From NCBI GenBank assembly GCA_009823505.1, contig VZQC01005070.1, positions 1,592,357-1,656,356 of the forward strand: DNA of 64,000 bases, given 5' to 3'. The notes beneath the pieces are model-generated. The model had not been told where the DNA came from and ran no database searches. It saw nothing but the letters and a program-made list of their open reading frames with translations. This DNA comes from Rhizomys pruinosus (taxonomy: Eukaryota; Chordata; Mammalia; Rodentia; Spalacidae). The translations under genes were made by a program, and so were the position numbers. Below, piece after piece: positions 24,468 to 36,412 of the stretch (position 1 is its first letter; each line of letters opens with the position of its first letter).

Positions 24468-24613
24468 GGATTTTTTTTTGTCTTTTTGAGACAGGGTCTC
24501 CTTGTAGTCCCAGCTGTCCTGGAACTCACTCTGTAGACCAGCTGGCCTTGAACTCACAAAGATCCACCTGTCTCTGCCTCCCGAGTGCTAGGATTGAAGG
24601 CGTGCGCCACCAA
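24468..24613 (-). mobile_element. B1 SINE
   Basis: Antisense B1 from the T tail (24,470-24,478) to 'aggcgtgcgccacc'. The last bases of the head are missing. Short flanks AAGGATTTTT / AAGGATATTTT look like a target-site duplication. Confidence 0.88.
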
Positions 24614-25471
24614 GGATATTTTGTATTGTTATATAGGACATGATAAAGATATTTAGTATTACTAAATAAGAAAAGTTAAAGGTACTTGAATTTAGCACCC
24701 ATCTTACAGAATTAGAAAAATAAAGATAAAATATACTCCAAATATTAAATCAATGGTGTTGAAAATACAATTAAGATCAAATTCTTGAGAAAGAAACAAA
24801 TAGAGTGAATGATACAGGCAAGTAGAAAGCTTGGAAGAAACACAAATAGATCCATTTTAAGCCTGATTAAAACACATGAGATATAAAAATATCAAAGATT
24901 AGGGGTAAGAAAGAGATATAACTATAGTTACAGGAGCAGTTAAGCAAATGGCACAAGAATATGAGTCATGAAGCCAAAGTAAGATGCAGAAACATGGCTA
25001 ATGTTCAACAAACCATCACCAACGAGCCCTAGAGCTAGCCAATGCTCACCTACAACACATGAACTAGTCCTGTGAAAATAACATCGTGACCATTTTTCTT
25101 ATACCGAGCAACATTTGAAGTTATTTGATGACCATTTGCGTAAAGATTGTAAATATTTTCAGGTAGCTGTTGTAAATAGTCTGTTGTGTATGAGCACTCA
25201 GGGGGGGGGGCACTAGAAGCTGTGCTCCCCAAGCTCTGAGGATCGAGATAGGTACCTACTCTAGTTTTGTAATGATTTATCTTTGAACAGATGCTTTTCA
25301 AATTTTACTACTTTAATTACAAATATTTGCAGCACGGCCAGATTTTTAATTTTTGTGTTTCAAATGCCACGAAGCACGTGAATTATTCAACTGGAGGTTT
25401 CCTGGGTCCTTCTACCTGAGTTATTGCTTCTCTTTCTGTTATCACTGCTTCTAGCAATTGTACCTTCTTTT
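24614..25471. other. Unique, A-rich sequence
   Basis: No gene supported. A G run of about 10 lies at 25,201-25,210. Confidence 0.45.
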
Positions 25472-25545
25472 GCACACACACACACACACACACACACAGA
25501 TACAGAGATAGACACAGACATAGAGAGACACACAGAGAGACATGC
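25472..25545. repeat. (CA)n microsatellite with degenerate GACA extension
   Basis: CA run to about 25,498, followed by 'gatacagagatagacacagac' and 'agagagacacacagagagac'. Confidence 0.93.
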
Positions 25546-26055
25546 TTACATGGATGCTATTCACATATATGGAGCATTTGTATAAGTTATCAAGTATTTC
25601 CTGAAAGTGTGTGGGCACATACACTTTCCCAATGTCTGCAGGATCAGGCCTTAACTCCAAAAGATGAAACACATAGATTGCAGTTGCCTGGTTGCTACAC
25701 ATCTATTGATGTATTTCTACTGCTTTCCAATAAAGTCACTATGTTCCAATTAGTCTGACTAGACTTTGGGGTTTCTGGGAAACAGTGTCCACTGGAAAAA
25801 AATCATCACCTTTACCCTACTTCCCCATCTCTAATTGTCTGACACCCCTACTTTCATTCATTTACAATATCCATCATTCCATTTTCTGTCATAGAAGTCC
25901 TAGACTTCAAAGAGAACTGTATCCTGTCAAAGCTGTGCTTACTGCACCAATCTGGTACACCAACAAGAATTGAAAACCATTAAGTATTTCTCTATAAATG
26001 TATGTGGCTGCTTGGTTTCTTTAACAAGATTAATATCATTGTAGATTTATATAAT
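25546..26055. other. Unique, probably intronic sequence
   Basis: No gene or repeat supported. Confidence 0.45.
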
Positions 26056-26068
26056 AAGTAAAATTCAG

Positions 26069-26301
26069 GCTGAAGAGATGGCTCAGTGGTTAAAGGGCAC
26101 TGACTGCTCTTGCAGAGGACCCTGCTTTCATCCCTAGCGCCCACCCTGCAGCTGACAACCTTCTGAAACTTCAGCTCTAGGTGTATCTGACATCCCTTTG
26201 GGCCTTCGTGGGCACTGCACGATACAGGTTCACTTACATATATGTAGGGTATACACTCATACACGGAAAATAAAAATGATAAGTAAAATAATTTTTAAAA
26301 G
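26069..26301 (+). mobile_element. B2-type SINE, diverged
   Basis: Head GCTGAAGAGATGGCTCAGTG, then 'actgactgctcttgcagagg', with a diverged B box. Flanks AAGTAAAATTCAG (26,056-26,068) and AAGTGAAATTCAG (26,302-26,314) are a one-mismatch target-site duplication. Confidence 0.85.
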
Positions 26302-26314
26302 AAGTGAAATTCAG

Positions 26315-26811
26315 TACAAGGAATTGAGTAAATAAATAAAGACACATTGACAAACTTGTTAAGGGATGGTCAACATTAATGACCATGAATAATATGAAAG
26401 GTAGTCTAATGGGTTACTATAAGAGAATTGGATTACTTAAATATTCCAAGGACAGATTGCCAGCCGAGACCCCAACTCATGGGAAACACCCACTGTCTAA
26501 AAGATGGTCACAGTTCTATGTCTACATCAATACATATCAATAACTACATGCTTAAAACATTTACATTTTAAAACTTGTATAATTGCCATGTATGGGTACA
26601 TAGCTGCCATAAAACATGCCTAAATTTGAAAATTCAATGCTGACACACATACATGCTCAATCTTTCTTCTATATACCAGTGAATCATGGTATTTTGGAGA
26701 TAGGATTCCATTAGTTTAAAGACCAGGATTAAGTACTAGTATTAGTCCCTTATGAGGAGGGCCTTGCTATATCAGCGTGGAGTGCAAATATCCTGGAAGA
26801 AAGAATTTCAT
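26315..26811. other. Unique, probably intronic sequence
   Basis: No gene or repeat supported. Confidence 0.45.
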
Positions 26812-26911
26812 CACTTTTTTTGAGACAGGGTCTCCTGTTAGTCCTAGCTGACCTGGAGCTCACTCTGTAGACCATGCTGGCCGTGAACTCACAAAGATCC
26901 ATCACGCCCGG
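26812..26911 (-). mobile_element. B1 SINE with internal deletion
   Basis: Antisense B1 in which 'caaagatcc' is joined directly to 'atcacgcccggct', so the middle-to-head part is lost. Confidence 0.85.
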
Positions 26912-26928
26912 CTGACTCTTTAATTTTT

Positions 26929-27080
26929 TTTTTTTTTTTGGTCTTTTCTAGACAGGGTCTCCCTGTAGCCCCAGCTGTCCTGGAACTCACTCTGTAGACC
27001 AGGCTGGCCTTGAACTCACAAAGATCCGCCTGCTTCTGCTTCCCAAGTGCTGGGATTACAGGCATGCGCCATCACAACTG
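26929..27080 (-). mobile_element. B1 SINE beside the previous B1
   Basis: Complete antisense B1. GCTGACTCTTTAATTTTT occurs at 26,911-26,928 and again (to one base) at 27,081-27,097, so this copy inserted next to the first B1 and duplicated its flank. Confidence 0.9.
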
Positions 27081-27098
27081 GCTGACTCTTTAATTTTT

Positions 27099-27750
27099 AA
27101 CACAAATAGAAACATTATTATCTTCTCTGTGCTTTCTCGACTCTTCAGAGAACAACCCTTCCACAAAGACAGTTTATAATCTATCCTTTTCCAGAGAATG
27201 TTAACTCATGAATCTGTCCTTAGTAAACATGTCAGTATTTCAATTATCCTTTCTCCATCACATATATCCATGGGATGGTAAACTTGAACTTCGGGCTGAG
27301 AGAAGCCCAGTAGTCAGTAATCCTGGGTATCTGCTGGTAGACTAGCTAGACTAGCGGGGAAGCCCCTTTTCTGCTTGCCACTTGTTTATCCCACATCCTA
27401 TCCTATGGAGATCGTCTCACAACACACCATTTTCCTCTTGAAACTATTTTTTCTGCTTTTCACTTCATCATAACAGCCTCTATAAACATTTGCTGAACAT
27501 AATTAGTACTAAGTCATTTTCTTCCTCTTAAAGAAGCTTCTTCCTTGAAAGCCCTGGGATTTTCCTTAATCAACTGTAGTAGTTCAAGTTTTAGAGTAGA
27601 GATTCCCTCCATCTCCCTCCTAAATTTTCACTTAGATACTTTTACATTTAGAAGCTTCATACATATTGTTATTTCAAAGATTTCTAACCTCAACTCCTCA
27701 ATATTTCAAAAGGCATCTACTTTTTTAAAGTTCTTTTTCTTTTTCTTTTT
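27099..27750. other. Unique sequence, C/T-rich
   Basis: No gene supported; a CTTTTT-rich stretch lies just before the next SINE. Confidence 0.45.
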
Positions 27751-27751
27751 C

Positions 27752-27972
27752 TTTAATTTTATTTATTTATTTTTTTATGTGTATGAATGTACTGTCCACA
27801 TGTAGGTCTGTGCACCCATGTCATGCAATGCTGTGGAGGTCAGAAGAGGGTGTCGGATTCTTCTGGAACTGGAGCTAAAGATGGTTCTCAGCTGCCATGT
27901 GGGTGCTGGGGATTGAAGCCGGGTTCTCTGCAAGAGCAGTTGGCACTCTTAACTGCTAGGCCATCTCTTTAC
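27752..27972 (-). mobile_element. B2-type SINE (short form)
   Basis: Antisense B2 with 'ggaactggagctaaagatgg' (single central block) and head near 27,972. It is followed at once by a TG microsatellite. Confidence 0.88.
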
Positions 27973-27974
27973 AA

Positions 27975-27981
27975 TATGTGT

Positions 27982-28048
<67 letters not shown>
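27975..28048. repeat. (TG)n(AG)n microsatellite
   Basis: TG run of about 45 bases, then a GA run of about 28. This gives artefactual Cys/Val and Ser/Leu frames. Confidence 0.96.
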
Positions 28049-28052
<4 letters not shown>

Positions 28053-29672
28053 CTTAGTTTTGGCCTCACAGTGATGCACACTTACTTTGGTACTTTCTAA
28101 ATTAAATTGATATACATTAGATTTAATCTTATCTGAAGCACTTAATTCCAGATGCTTTACGACTATTTTCAAAATATGGTATTACAATGTTAAAACCACT
28201 TTGGAGATGAGTCAGATGTACAAAACGGAATTAATGTCTCCATTTCAAGTACATGTGAAATGGCGACAAAATTGCTGGAGTCTAGTTTGCTTTACACCTG
28301 TTTTATTTTCTATGATTTGCATAAAGTTTGTACATAGCTCAAGGGTATTAATTGAAGCATATACACACTAAGTAAAGCTTTAGGTTATGGGGTATCTTCC
28401 CCAGAGCTCAGGCAAGCTCAAGAATATGGGTCTTGCTTACATCTGCTGCTCATATTGTATCTAAACCAGATTTCTCCAGAGCAAAGCCTGGACCAGACAA
28501 CAGAGTCTTTATGTGTTTCAAGAGACCCTAAAAAGAAATGATTTCATTCACTTCCTTTCTCTTTGCAAAAATAAAAGTTTCCTAATATTATACTCCACTT
28601 GTACAATGGCATTTCAATTTAATATAGAAATATTTTACTGATATAATAAAATCACTTCATGGAGTAGATGCAACCTAGGCATTCATTCCACAGCCTCTGC
28701 TGTGGGTGGCATTCTCCAAACCACTTCAACCTATCTGCGACTCCTTTGTGGCATAGTTTAAACTGAGGTTAGGGAAAACAGGGAAGGACCATTTTCTAGA
28801 CAGTTCTTCTGGAGAGCATTACACAGTACTCAAAATTAAATGTCATCCATCTGCAATGTTGATTCTACTTAGAACTCTACAACCTAAAAAAAAACCTCTC
28901 CTTCCACTTGCTGCATCCCAGTTTCAGAACAGCTAGTTGAAATACTTCATTATGTCTCCAATAGTCTCAGATCCTTCCTAGTTTGATATTTTCTCCGCAG
29001 GTTCATCTGGATTCAGTTGGATATAGGAAATACATATTTTCTTTGTTTTAACTCTTTACTTATGATACTACCTCTTCATTCATTGAACATTTTTTTTTCC
29101 TGAGCAAAAACATGCTTGGATAGCAAACAAAAATTATATTTTGTTACCAAAGAGGCTTTCAATCAGGAACTTAGAGAAACATCTGCCTCTTGCATTTTTA
29201 GAGTCATCCCCTGTCTACTGAAAGTTAAGCACCAATGTCAAAAACTCAGCAGCTTAAAAGCCAATGATTAGCCACCAAGCCCAATGTCTCCCCAGAGGCC
29301 TGGAGATTACATGTGTAATAAGCACGCTGCCCTTGCCAAAAGTAAGGCTTATGCTCCATTTTATTTATTGTATTTATTGAATGGAGCAATTGCTTGATCG
29401 CCCCTGGGAACATTAACAAACATGAAAGAAAACACCAAAGGAAAGAAAGAAATATATAAATAACGAAAGACCATACCACTAAGGCTTATAATCGGGAACG
29501 TGCTGAGGAACATGGCTCACATTCCTGCAAGCACACGGTTCTGTTTGCAAAAAATTTATTCACTATTTCATTTGCCAATAACCTAACTGTCTGAATTTGC
29601 ACACAGGCGCACCAGTTCTTTGACCTCTTCCTACATATCTTACCATGTCCATGTGACCTTGTACAAATCCTA

Positions 29673-29675
<3 letters not shown>
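28049..29675. other. Unique, probably intronic sequence
   Basis: 1.6 kb with no gene or repeat that I can support. Confidence 0.45.
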
Positions 29676-29726
<51 letters not shown>

Positions 29727-29728
29727 TT
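29676..29728. repeat. (CT)n microsatellite
   Basis: Nearly pure CT run of about 50 bases. Confidence 0.96.
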
Positions 29729-29792
29729 AACCAAATGTGTATTATCCTTGTAATAATCTTTTATTTCAAACTCTCATTAAATCACTTTTAAA

Positions 29793-29965
29793 GCTGGACA
29801 TGGTGGTGCAAACCTTGAATCCCAGTACTAGGGAGACAAAGCCAGGTGGACCTCTGTAAATTGAGGCTAGCCTGATCTTACAGGCTAGCTGGGGCTATAG
29901 GGAGACATTGTCTAAGACAGAGTAAACCAAAACAAAGCAAACCAACCAACCAAACAAGAATAAAC
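29793..29965 (+). mobile_element. B1 SINE, diverged
   Basis: 'gctggacatggtggtgc', 'aatcccagtactagggag', 'gctagctggggctatagggagac' and an AAAC-rich tail. Confidence 0.82.
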
Positions 29966-30464
29966 TTTTTTTTAAAACTAAGTGGTCCCAAGTGCCTCTA
30001 TTAGAGGGACCTTCATGGAACTGGACTTGACATCAAAATGAGATTATCTTTCTACTCTGAAAATTTAAAACTGAAGACCTGTGACATTCTCCCAGTGACC
30101 CTTTCTTTTTCACTCTGTTCATCCTATTTCAATCTATTTTTAGTCCATTCAGTTCACTTCTTTATAAAAATTACATTTATAGATTTGCAAGTAAAAGAAG
30201 CTAAAACACACTAATTATTGAATTAATTGTCATTAAAATATCCTGCACATCTATTCTGTTTTCTTTTTTTATTCTTATTTTTTAAAGGAATTGAAGCAAT
30301 AGTATCTTCATGTACCACAGAAAATATTCTTTATTTTATTCTATGATAATTTCATAGCTGTATATAGCTCATTTAGTAATTTCTACCCCCATTAAATTCT
30401 CTCAGACATTTCAGGCCTTTTCCTCTTCTGATGAAACCCTTCTTTTCAAGAAGTGTCCCTCCAG

Positions 30465-30465
<1 letters not shown>
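29966..30465. other. Unique, AT-rich sequence
   Basis: No gene or repeat supported. Confidence 0.45.

Positions 30466-30512
<47 letters not shown>
30466..30512. repeat. (CT)n microsatellite
   Basis: CT run of about 45 bases. Confidence 0.96.
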
Positions 30513-30515
<3 letters not shown>

Positions 30516-31090
30516 CATGCAAGGGTGCATATCCCACTAAATTTAATCAGGACTACTTGCAGTTGCAAAAGATGGGTACTATTAATGGGTACACAGCTGC
30601 AGAAACTATACAAGCAGCCATATCAAGCATGAACTGCTAAAATGTCCTTTAGTGAAGGGCAGGATCTCTTCTGCCTCTTCCTGCTCCCTTCCACAAAGTT
30701 TTATAATAAAATTGAAATGGAAAAGAAATATGTTATATCAACAACAAAAGTAAAATAATCAGATATCGATTATTCTTTTTGTGGGAACTTCTTTCACTAC
30801 CTTACTCCCCAGTTTTGGTTTTTCTTGAAAGCAAGGTTCTGAGTCTTTCTGCTGTTTGGAGCTAACAGAAAGCTTTTACTTGTGTTTTAGGTGTTCTCTG
30901 TAATTTTCTCATATGACATAGGGGGGAGGAAATGACTATAGTGTGTCATAAAACGATACAAAAGGAAATTTTGTGAATGCAAGATTAACAAAATGGGGAT
31001 GGAACCTGAAACCCACCATCTAGCAGTGGGTCTTACTTATGTGTGCTGACTTAAGGGTCATCTGAGTGCTAAAGTTCCTGGAGAGATGCT
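30513..31090. other. Unique, probably intronic sequence
   Basis: No gene or repeat supported. Confidence 0.45.
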
Positions 31091-31094
31091 TTTT

Positions 31095-31195
31095 TCACTA
31101 TTTAGCTGTAGCTTGCCTGGAACTAGCTATGTAGACCATCCCAGGCTGACTTCTATCTCACAGACCTCCAACCGTCTCAACTCCCCAGTGCTGGG
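31095..31195 (-). mobile_element. B1-related fragment, old
   Basis: 'agctgtagcttgcctggaactagctatgtagaccat' followed by 'ccccagtgctggga': the antisense B1 middle and head, diverged. Confidence 0.7.
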
Positions 31196-31247
31196 AAAAA
31201 AGCTGATCCAGAAAGAAAAAAAGAAAGAAAAAAAATAAACTCACGTT

Positions 31248-31391
31248 TTTGCTGGTGTGGTGGTGCATGCCTTTAATCCCAGCACTTGGGAGGCAGAGGC
31301 AGGAGGATGTCTGTAAATTCAAGGCCAACCTGGTCCACATAGTGAGTTCCAGGACAGTGGGGGTTGCAGGGAGACCCTGCCTCAAAAAGAC

Positions 31392-31439
<48 letters not shown>
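31248..31439 (+). mobile_element. B1 SINE whose tail became a (GA)n microsatellite
   Basis: Good B1 from 'gctggtgtggtggtgcatgcc' to 'gagaccctgcctcaaaaag', then 'acagacagagagag' and about 45 bases of pure GA (31,393-31,438) in place of the A tail. Confidence 0.9.
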
Positions 31440-31443
<4 letters not shown>

Positions 31444-32660
31444 TTTGGCAAAAACAAATAAATTGTCCATGTACTAAGGAAAACACTTCCTTCCCAGGGC
31501 GTTCATTCTTCCTGTTGCAGTTAACAACAGTAAGCACCTGCACATGCAATAGCCCTGCCAAGGACGGAGACACACAGTCACACCATGCTAAGGAGACTCA
31601 CAACAACCTTGGTGCCCCATAGATGCACCTCATACAGCCTATACACACAGAACCATCTTGTTTCATAAAGGCATTTTAGAAAATGGAATGTAATTAGCCC
31701 CATATTTATATCTTCAAACACAGAGCACTTTATAAAAATATAAAATTTCCAATTGATAACAATGGAAAATGAGTATTATTTACTTTGGATAGAAACAGAG
31801 AGGAAGAATGCATTTCTTCCAGGCTTTAGGAACACCAGATTTAGTTACTGTCTCACTTTAGGTTAAGTTATAACTTTTATTTCATAGACAAATTTTTCTT
31901 TCTTTTTGTTTTATTTCTTTCTACATTTTCAATAAAATAACTGAAACTAGGATTATGCTTTATAAAAAAAAAGGGGGGGGAAATGAGGATATTTTTAAAT
32001 CCCCAAGGTGAAGAAACTGCGTAAGGGAGCCAAGAATACATAGACCAGCTTTTTACAATGTGTTCTGCTATGCATCTTTAAGTAGGCAATTAGTTATTCT
32101 TGTGTATTAGTGACTGCCCCATTTTCTCCATAACGCAACTGATACAAAGACCCTGGAAGAGGTTGTATTTTAAGTGGGACATTTATTGCTGAAAAAAAGG
32201 TATAATTCTAATTTAATGTCACTGGGAAAGCCCTTTGTACAGATACAGTTGGATTTCACACAGTAAAACCTTGGCCTAGCTGGTCTGAACTCTCATCGTC
32301 ATTTCTAGCCAGGCCATCATTAGCTGCAAACCAGAGTTAAAGAAGCTGCTAAGACTCCTTGAACCAGAGAGTTTTATCTATTTAAAGCATCCTCACTCAA
32401 GCCAGCACAATGCTAACTTTATTTACAACCATAAGGATACGCTAAGATACAGAGCTATGAATGGTGGAAGCTTCATAGTGTCTATACCTCAAAAAATCAT
32501 AACAAATAACCTAAGTTTATCAATGTTTTCGGTGTGCTTGGACTGTCAGGTTTAACAGTGGGCTATTTTTGTCGATTTGTGGTCGCGGTACACATGTGAA
32601 ATTATCTAAAAAGGAGTGTTGACGAACTCAGGGTTTATTACATGATTGAAAAGGCTGGAT
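31440..32660. other. Unique, probably intronic sequence
   Basis: No gene supported. An A9-G8 run lies near 31,965-31,980. From about 32.5 kb on, small indels become common. Confidence 0.45.
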
Positions 32661-32664
32661 TAAG

Positions 32665-32955
32665 GGGCTGGAAGAGATGGCCTAACAGTTTTAAGAGCAA
32701 CGCTCGTCTGTACAGAGGACCCGGTTCGATCCCAGCAGACCCACATGGTGCTGAGAACCGTCTGTAAACTCCAATTCGCAGGAGAACTCCAGTTCCAGGG
32801 GGAATTCCGACAACCTCTTCTGACCATCCGCGCATTGCACGACACAGGTGAACAGACCTGCATGCAGACAGTACATCATACAAATAAATAAATAAATAAA
32901 TAAATAATAGATAAATAAATAAAGAAATAATAAATAAATAAATAAATAAAACATT
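32665..32955 (+). mobile_element. B2-type SINE (long form) with (AAAT)n tail, many single-base indels
   Basis: Clearly the young long-form B2, but with scattered one-base insertions and losses ('ctggaagagatgg', 'cagttttaagagc', 'gacccggttcg', 'cgcgcattgc') not seen in sister copies. The tail is an AAAT repeat to about 32,950. The error pattern suggests poorly corrected sequence and not old age. Confidence 0.85.
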
Positions 32956-33715
32956 AAAAAAAATAAAGGCTGGATGTATACTGGAGGATCAGAAGAGGGA
33001 AGTGCATTCCTGAAACCTAGCTTTACTTGCTAACCATGCTTAGCAAAATCACAACCAGCTTATTTAAAAGGATTGTTTAAATAAGCATTGAAAATCTCTG
33101 CACCCTAATATTCTACCAAATACATGAAATTTTTTAAAAATGTTGAATCCTACAAAAAAACTTTATCCTTACAATCTAAAACTGAATTGGAGGGCTTCCC
33201 AAAGTACAAATTCTTGTGACTTCCCTTTCAAGAGAGGCATACCTAAAAGGTTATTGATTTGGGCTTGAAGGACATTGTGTTTATTATGGAGGAAGCCATT
33301 GCTGGCTACAAGTGTGAGAAATTAATGATGGCTTTGTGAGTGTCCACGCTGTGGTGTGGAACCGGTGGGGCAACTGTCAATCTATATGATAATACATTCC
33401 CAAACTTCATAAAGTCAGTGATGTGAAAAAGCATTGATTTCTTTGTGAGCTAAACACAGTGTGTCAGAGAGAAAGAGCCAAAAGTTGACTGAAGTTAACA
33501 CACCAGCCTGCAGAGCTCCTTCACCTTAAGTTTGGTTGCTTGATGAATTGTCACATATAAAATATTGTATTTTGTTTATGGCGCAAAATGAGAATAAAAC
33601 ACTTATTGGGCTATATAATTCACATATGATAAAATATGAAAAAGTCCTTTTTAAAAAGGGAGAAGGATATAGTCGATAAGTCCATATATATAAGATATAA
33701 ATATAATATATATAT
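32956..33715. other. Unique, probably intronic sequence
   Basis: No gene supported. A TA-rich run lies at 33,685-33,718. Confidence 0.45.
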
Positions 33716-33719
33716 ATTG

Positions 33720-33865
33720 TGTTTGTGTTTGAGACGGGTCCTCCCTGTAGCTCCAGCTGTCCCTGGAACTCACTCGTAGACCCAGGCTGGCCTTGACTTA
33801 CAAAGATCCGCCTGCCTCATGCCTCCCAAGTGCTAGGATTAAAGGCGTACGCCACCACGCCTGGC
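33720..33865 (-). mobile_element. B1 SINE with single-base indels
   Basis: Antisense B1 in which 'agacgggtcctccctg', 'ctgtccctggaactcactcgtagacccagg' and 'cctcatgcctccc' differ from the normal text mainly by gained or lost bases. Confidence 0.85.
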
Positions 33866-34606
33866 AATCCACCTATATATTTTAAAATATCTATCACCTA
33901 CTTGAAATGTCCCCAGCAGCACCTTTGGACTTTACCAAGTACACTCATATATCCATCTATCCATCTATGTAGTGTGTATAAGCACATTTTTCTTTCTGAA
34001 ATTTTGATTGCATTATAATAGCATGATAGGAAGGAAAATCAAGATACTTACCTAAGAGTTTATTTCCTATCATATGCAGGAACTTAACATGCCCTCTCCC
34101 AGAGTGAAAAATGCTCAAATACCATGCTTCAGATGATATTGGCTAAAAGGGACTATGCCTAGTCTGTCAAATATGTGATTAATTATAAACATTTCCCATT
34201 CATGGCAGTTCTAGATAAACTCAAGACAAGTTTTTATTTTTTTTTTAACTTACATGGCCTCAGTGGAAATCCTCTTGTGCTTGAAATATGCAAGCATGGG
34301 GATAAATAACTTAAGAGGGTGGAGATTCTATAAATACTTGCAAAGAGCATGCTGTAGATGATGGTTCCTGGACAGATATGAGCATGTGGAGATTTGCTCA
34401 AATGCCTTATTTAAGATGTTTTGAAAATTCTTGGATTATAGTGATTTGTTTATTTGGCAACCAGGCTGTCCCCATTTAAATACTATCTGACACACAGTAA
34501 ATGTGAAAAAGGGCATCAATAAATGGGTCACTGTATGCCTTCATGGAAACTTAAAAGCCATTCCCTACCAAATAAGACCTTGCTAAATATGTGTCAGACT
34601 TCTGTT
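33866..34606. other. Unique, probably intronic sequence
   Basis: No gene or repeat supported. Confidence 0.4.
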
Positions 34607-34622
34607 AAAATTCAGAAAGTTA

Positions 34623-34783
34623 GCCGGGCGTGGTTGCACATGCCTTTTAATCTAGCACTTGGAGGCAGTAGGCAGGCGGATCTTTGTGAGTTCAAGGGCC
34701 AAGCCTGGTCTCGAGAGTGATTTCCAGGACAGCTTGGAGCTACAAACATGGAGACTCTGTCTTGAAAAGGCCAAAAAAAAAAA
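34623..34783 (+). mobile_element. B1 SINE at the left edge of duplication copy 1
   Basis: B1 with small indels. Here both sides carry a target-site duplication: AAAATTCAGAAAGT at 34,607-34,620 and AAAATTCAGAAGT at 34,784-34,796. The left flank of this copy is therefore the original insertion site. Confidence 0.88.
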
Positions 34784-34796
34784 AAAATTCAGAAGT

Positions 34797-36071
34797 GTCA
34801 GTACAGAATTTTCATTGAGAGTAAAACTTGATTAGCTATAGGAATGGAACTGTAAGTAAGATATATCACCTTGTCCCCACTGAACAAATTATTCTTCCAA
34901 TAAAAAATAAATTTAAATGTAACATAGTGACATCTATTAGAAATCACACAAATCTGCCAGGAACTGAAGTATTTCTAACACAGTTGTGGTATTAAATAGT
35001 ATTTAGCTATCCTTTTACATTCACAATAAACTGTCTTGCCTGGATTTATTTTTTTCCTCTTTTAATGAAAAAATATACTTAAAGCCTGCTCTGGCAGAAA
35101 GTTTCGGATTTTGAATACAAACATTCTTAGCTGATATATTTTTTAAACATTTTTAATGTAATTCCTTTTAGCAAACAGGCATCCTTATTTCACAACACAT
35201 AGAAGCATTTGATGTTTTCAGCTGTAACCTCAAGCAAATTTTATCTTTTTTAAAAAATGTTTTTGAACAAACACAGTTCTGAGTCGCTTGGAAATCCACA
35301 AATAAGTACCTTATCTCTTTAATGACTTGTGCAGGCTTTCCTGTATCCAATGCTTAATGATCAGAAGCATTTAATTTTCCAAAGTTTCATTAAAACTCAC
35401 CTACAAAGCTGATGGATGAGCCACAGTGATTTGTGGTGGAAGATGCGGGAAGCCATTAACCTACATAGGTACTGAGAAGGAAGAAAACAAGAAGAAACCC
35501 GGGTTGAAAGGAAATCCTCTTCTATTTGTCAGCATTAAACTCCGAGCATAAGGCTCCAAGTTTTATCTCCAGTAGGATATGGGGGCATTGCAGCCTGGAA
35601 AGTGAAGTCCCCGAAGAAGCTGAGGAAGGATTACTTCGGAGATCGTCATGGGGGAAGAAAAATCGGTTGCTTTTACTGGGAAGGGAAAAATCAATAGAGA
35701 CCTAGAAATTTGTGGGGAGACCACATTCTCTAGGCGCAGGTCATAGTTTATCAAGCGGTCTCTTTTAGCCATGTAATTTACTTGCTAATACATCCAGATG
35801 ACTATACCCAACTACTGCGTTATCTTCGAAATGCGATTCATAAATTACCTTCTCCTGGGTTATGTGCTTACACTGGTGTGGTATGTTTCCACCATCTCAG
35901 ATTAGGGATACAAGGTCGATTTAAAAGAAAATGAATGGTTTTATTATGCCTGTTACTTAAAAAACAAAACAACGGTAAAAACAAAACAACCGAACAAAAC
36001 AACATGAAGGTCCCCAATTCCCACACTGGGTAGCACACTGAGCACTCAAAGGTACTTAAAAAGTGGCCTAC
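34797..36071. other. Tenm2 intron 3' of the exon, copy 1
   Basis: Intronic on the minus strand (downstream of the exon's donor). It alternates between clean and indel-rich blocks against 46,346-47,604. A 69-codon minus frame at 35,563-35,772 is not conserved between the copies, so it was not called. Confidence 0.6.
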
Positions 36072-36339
36072 CGTTGTCTTCATCCGACTTATTTTCATTG
36101 TCTGAATCTGTCAGAGTAAGAGCTGAGTTCTCGCGACTGGACAGGCCGGAGCTACGCCTGGATTTTATCCCTCGCCCCCACAATCTGATAGCGTGCTCTG
36201 GAGACATCCCTCCCTCGGTGTCCGAGTCAGCGTCAGACCCTGTGCTCAAGGAGTAGCCCTGGTGCAGGATCCCCATGTCTGAACAGTAGCCACTTCGGTG
36301 TGGGGAGGGCTCGCAGATCCCCAGCTCCGCCAGGGTGAA
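36072..36339 (-). pseudogene. Tenm2: Tenm2 internal exon, duplicated copy with broken acceptor edge
   Basis: Read on the minus strand, this copy encodes the same teneurin-2 cytoplasmic segment as 47,605-47,880. It starts at [17 protein letters not shown] and ends at [12 protein letters not shown], and its bases are identical to the other copy over the retained coding part. The donor side (GTAGGC, starting at 36,071) is intact. The acceptor side is not: where copy 2 has 'ctctag' then 'ggactaac' before the FTLAE codons, copy 1 reads 'caacatatggctaaaa', with no AG acceptor and with the first codons changed. As written it could not be spliced in from a canonical site. The clean interior and damaged edge fit either local sequence error at a microsatellite boundary or a decayed duplicate; I favour the former. 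It should not be counted as a second functional exon without read support. Confidence 0.75.
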
Positions 36340-36354
36340 TTTTAGCCATATGTT

Positions 36355-36412
36355 GGAAACAAACGAACAAACAAACAAACAAACAAACGAACAAACAACA
36401 AACAAAACAGAG
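36355..36412. repeat. (AAAC)n microsatellite next to the exon, copy 1
   Basis: AAAC units with two G interruptions ('aaacgaac'). It is the counterpart of 47,889-47,943 with a different unit count and register. Confidence 0.92.

Noticed and set aside
36357..36412. Regular AAAC array with G interruptions that could suggest a repeat-spacer array
   Set aside because: Simple 4-base microsatellite; there are no unique spacers, and this is a rodent genome, so a CRISPR array is excluded.
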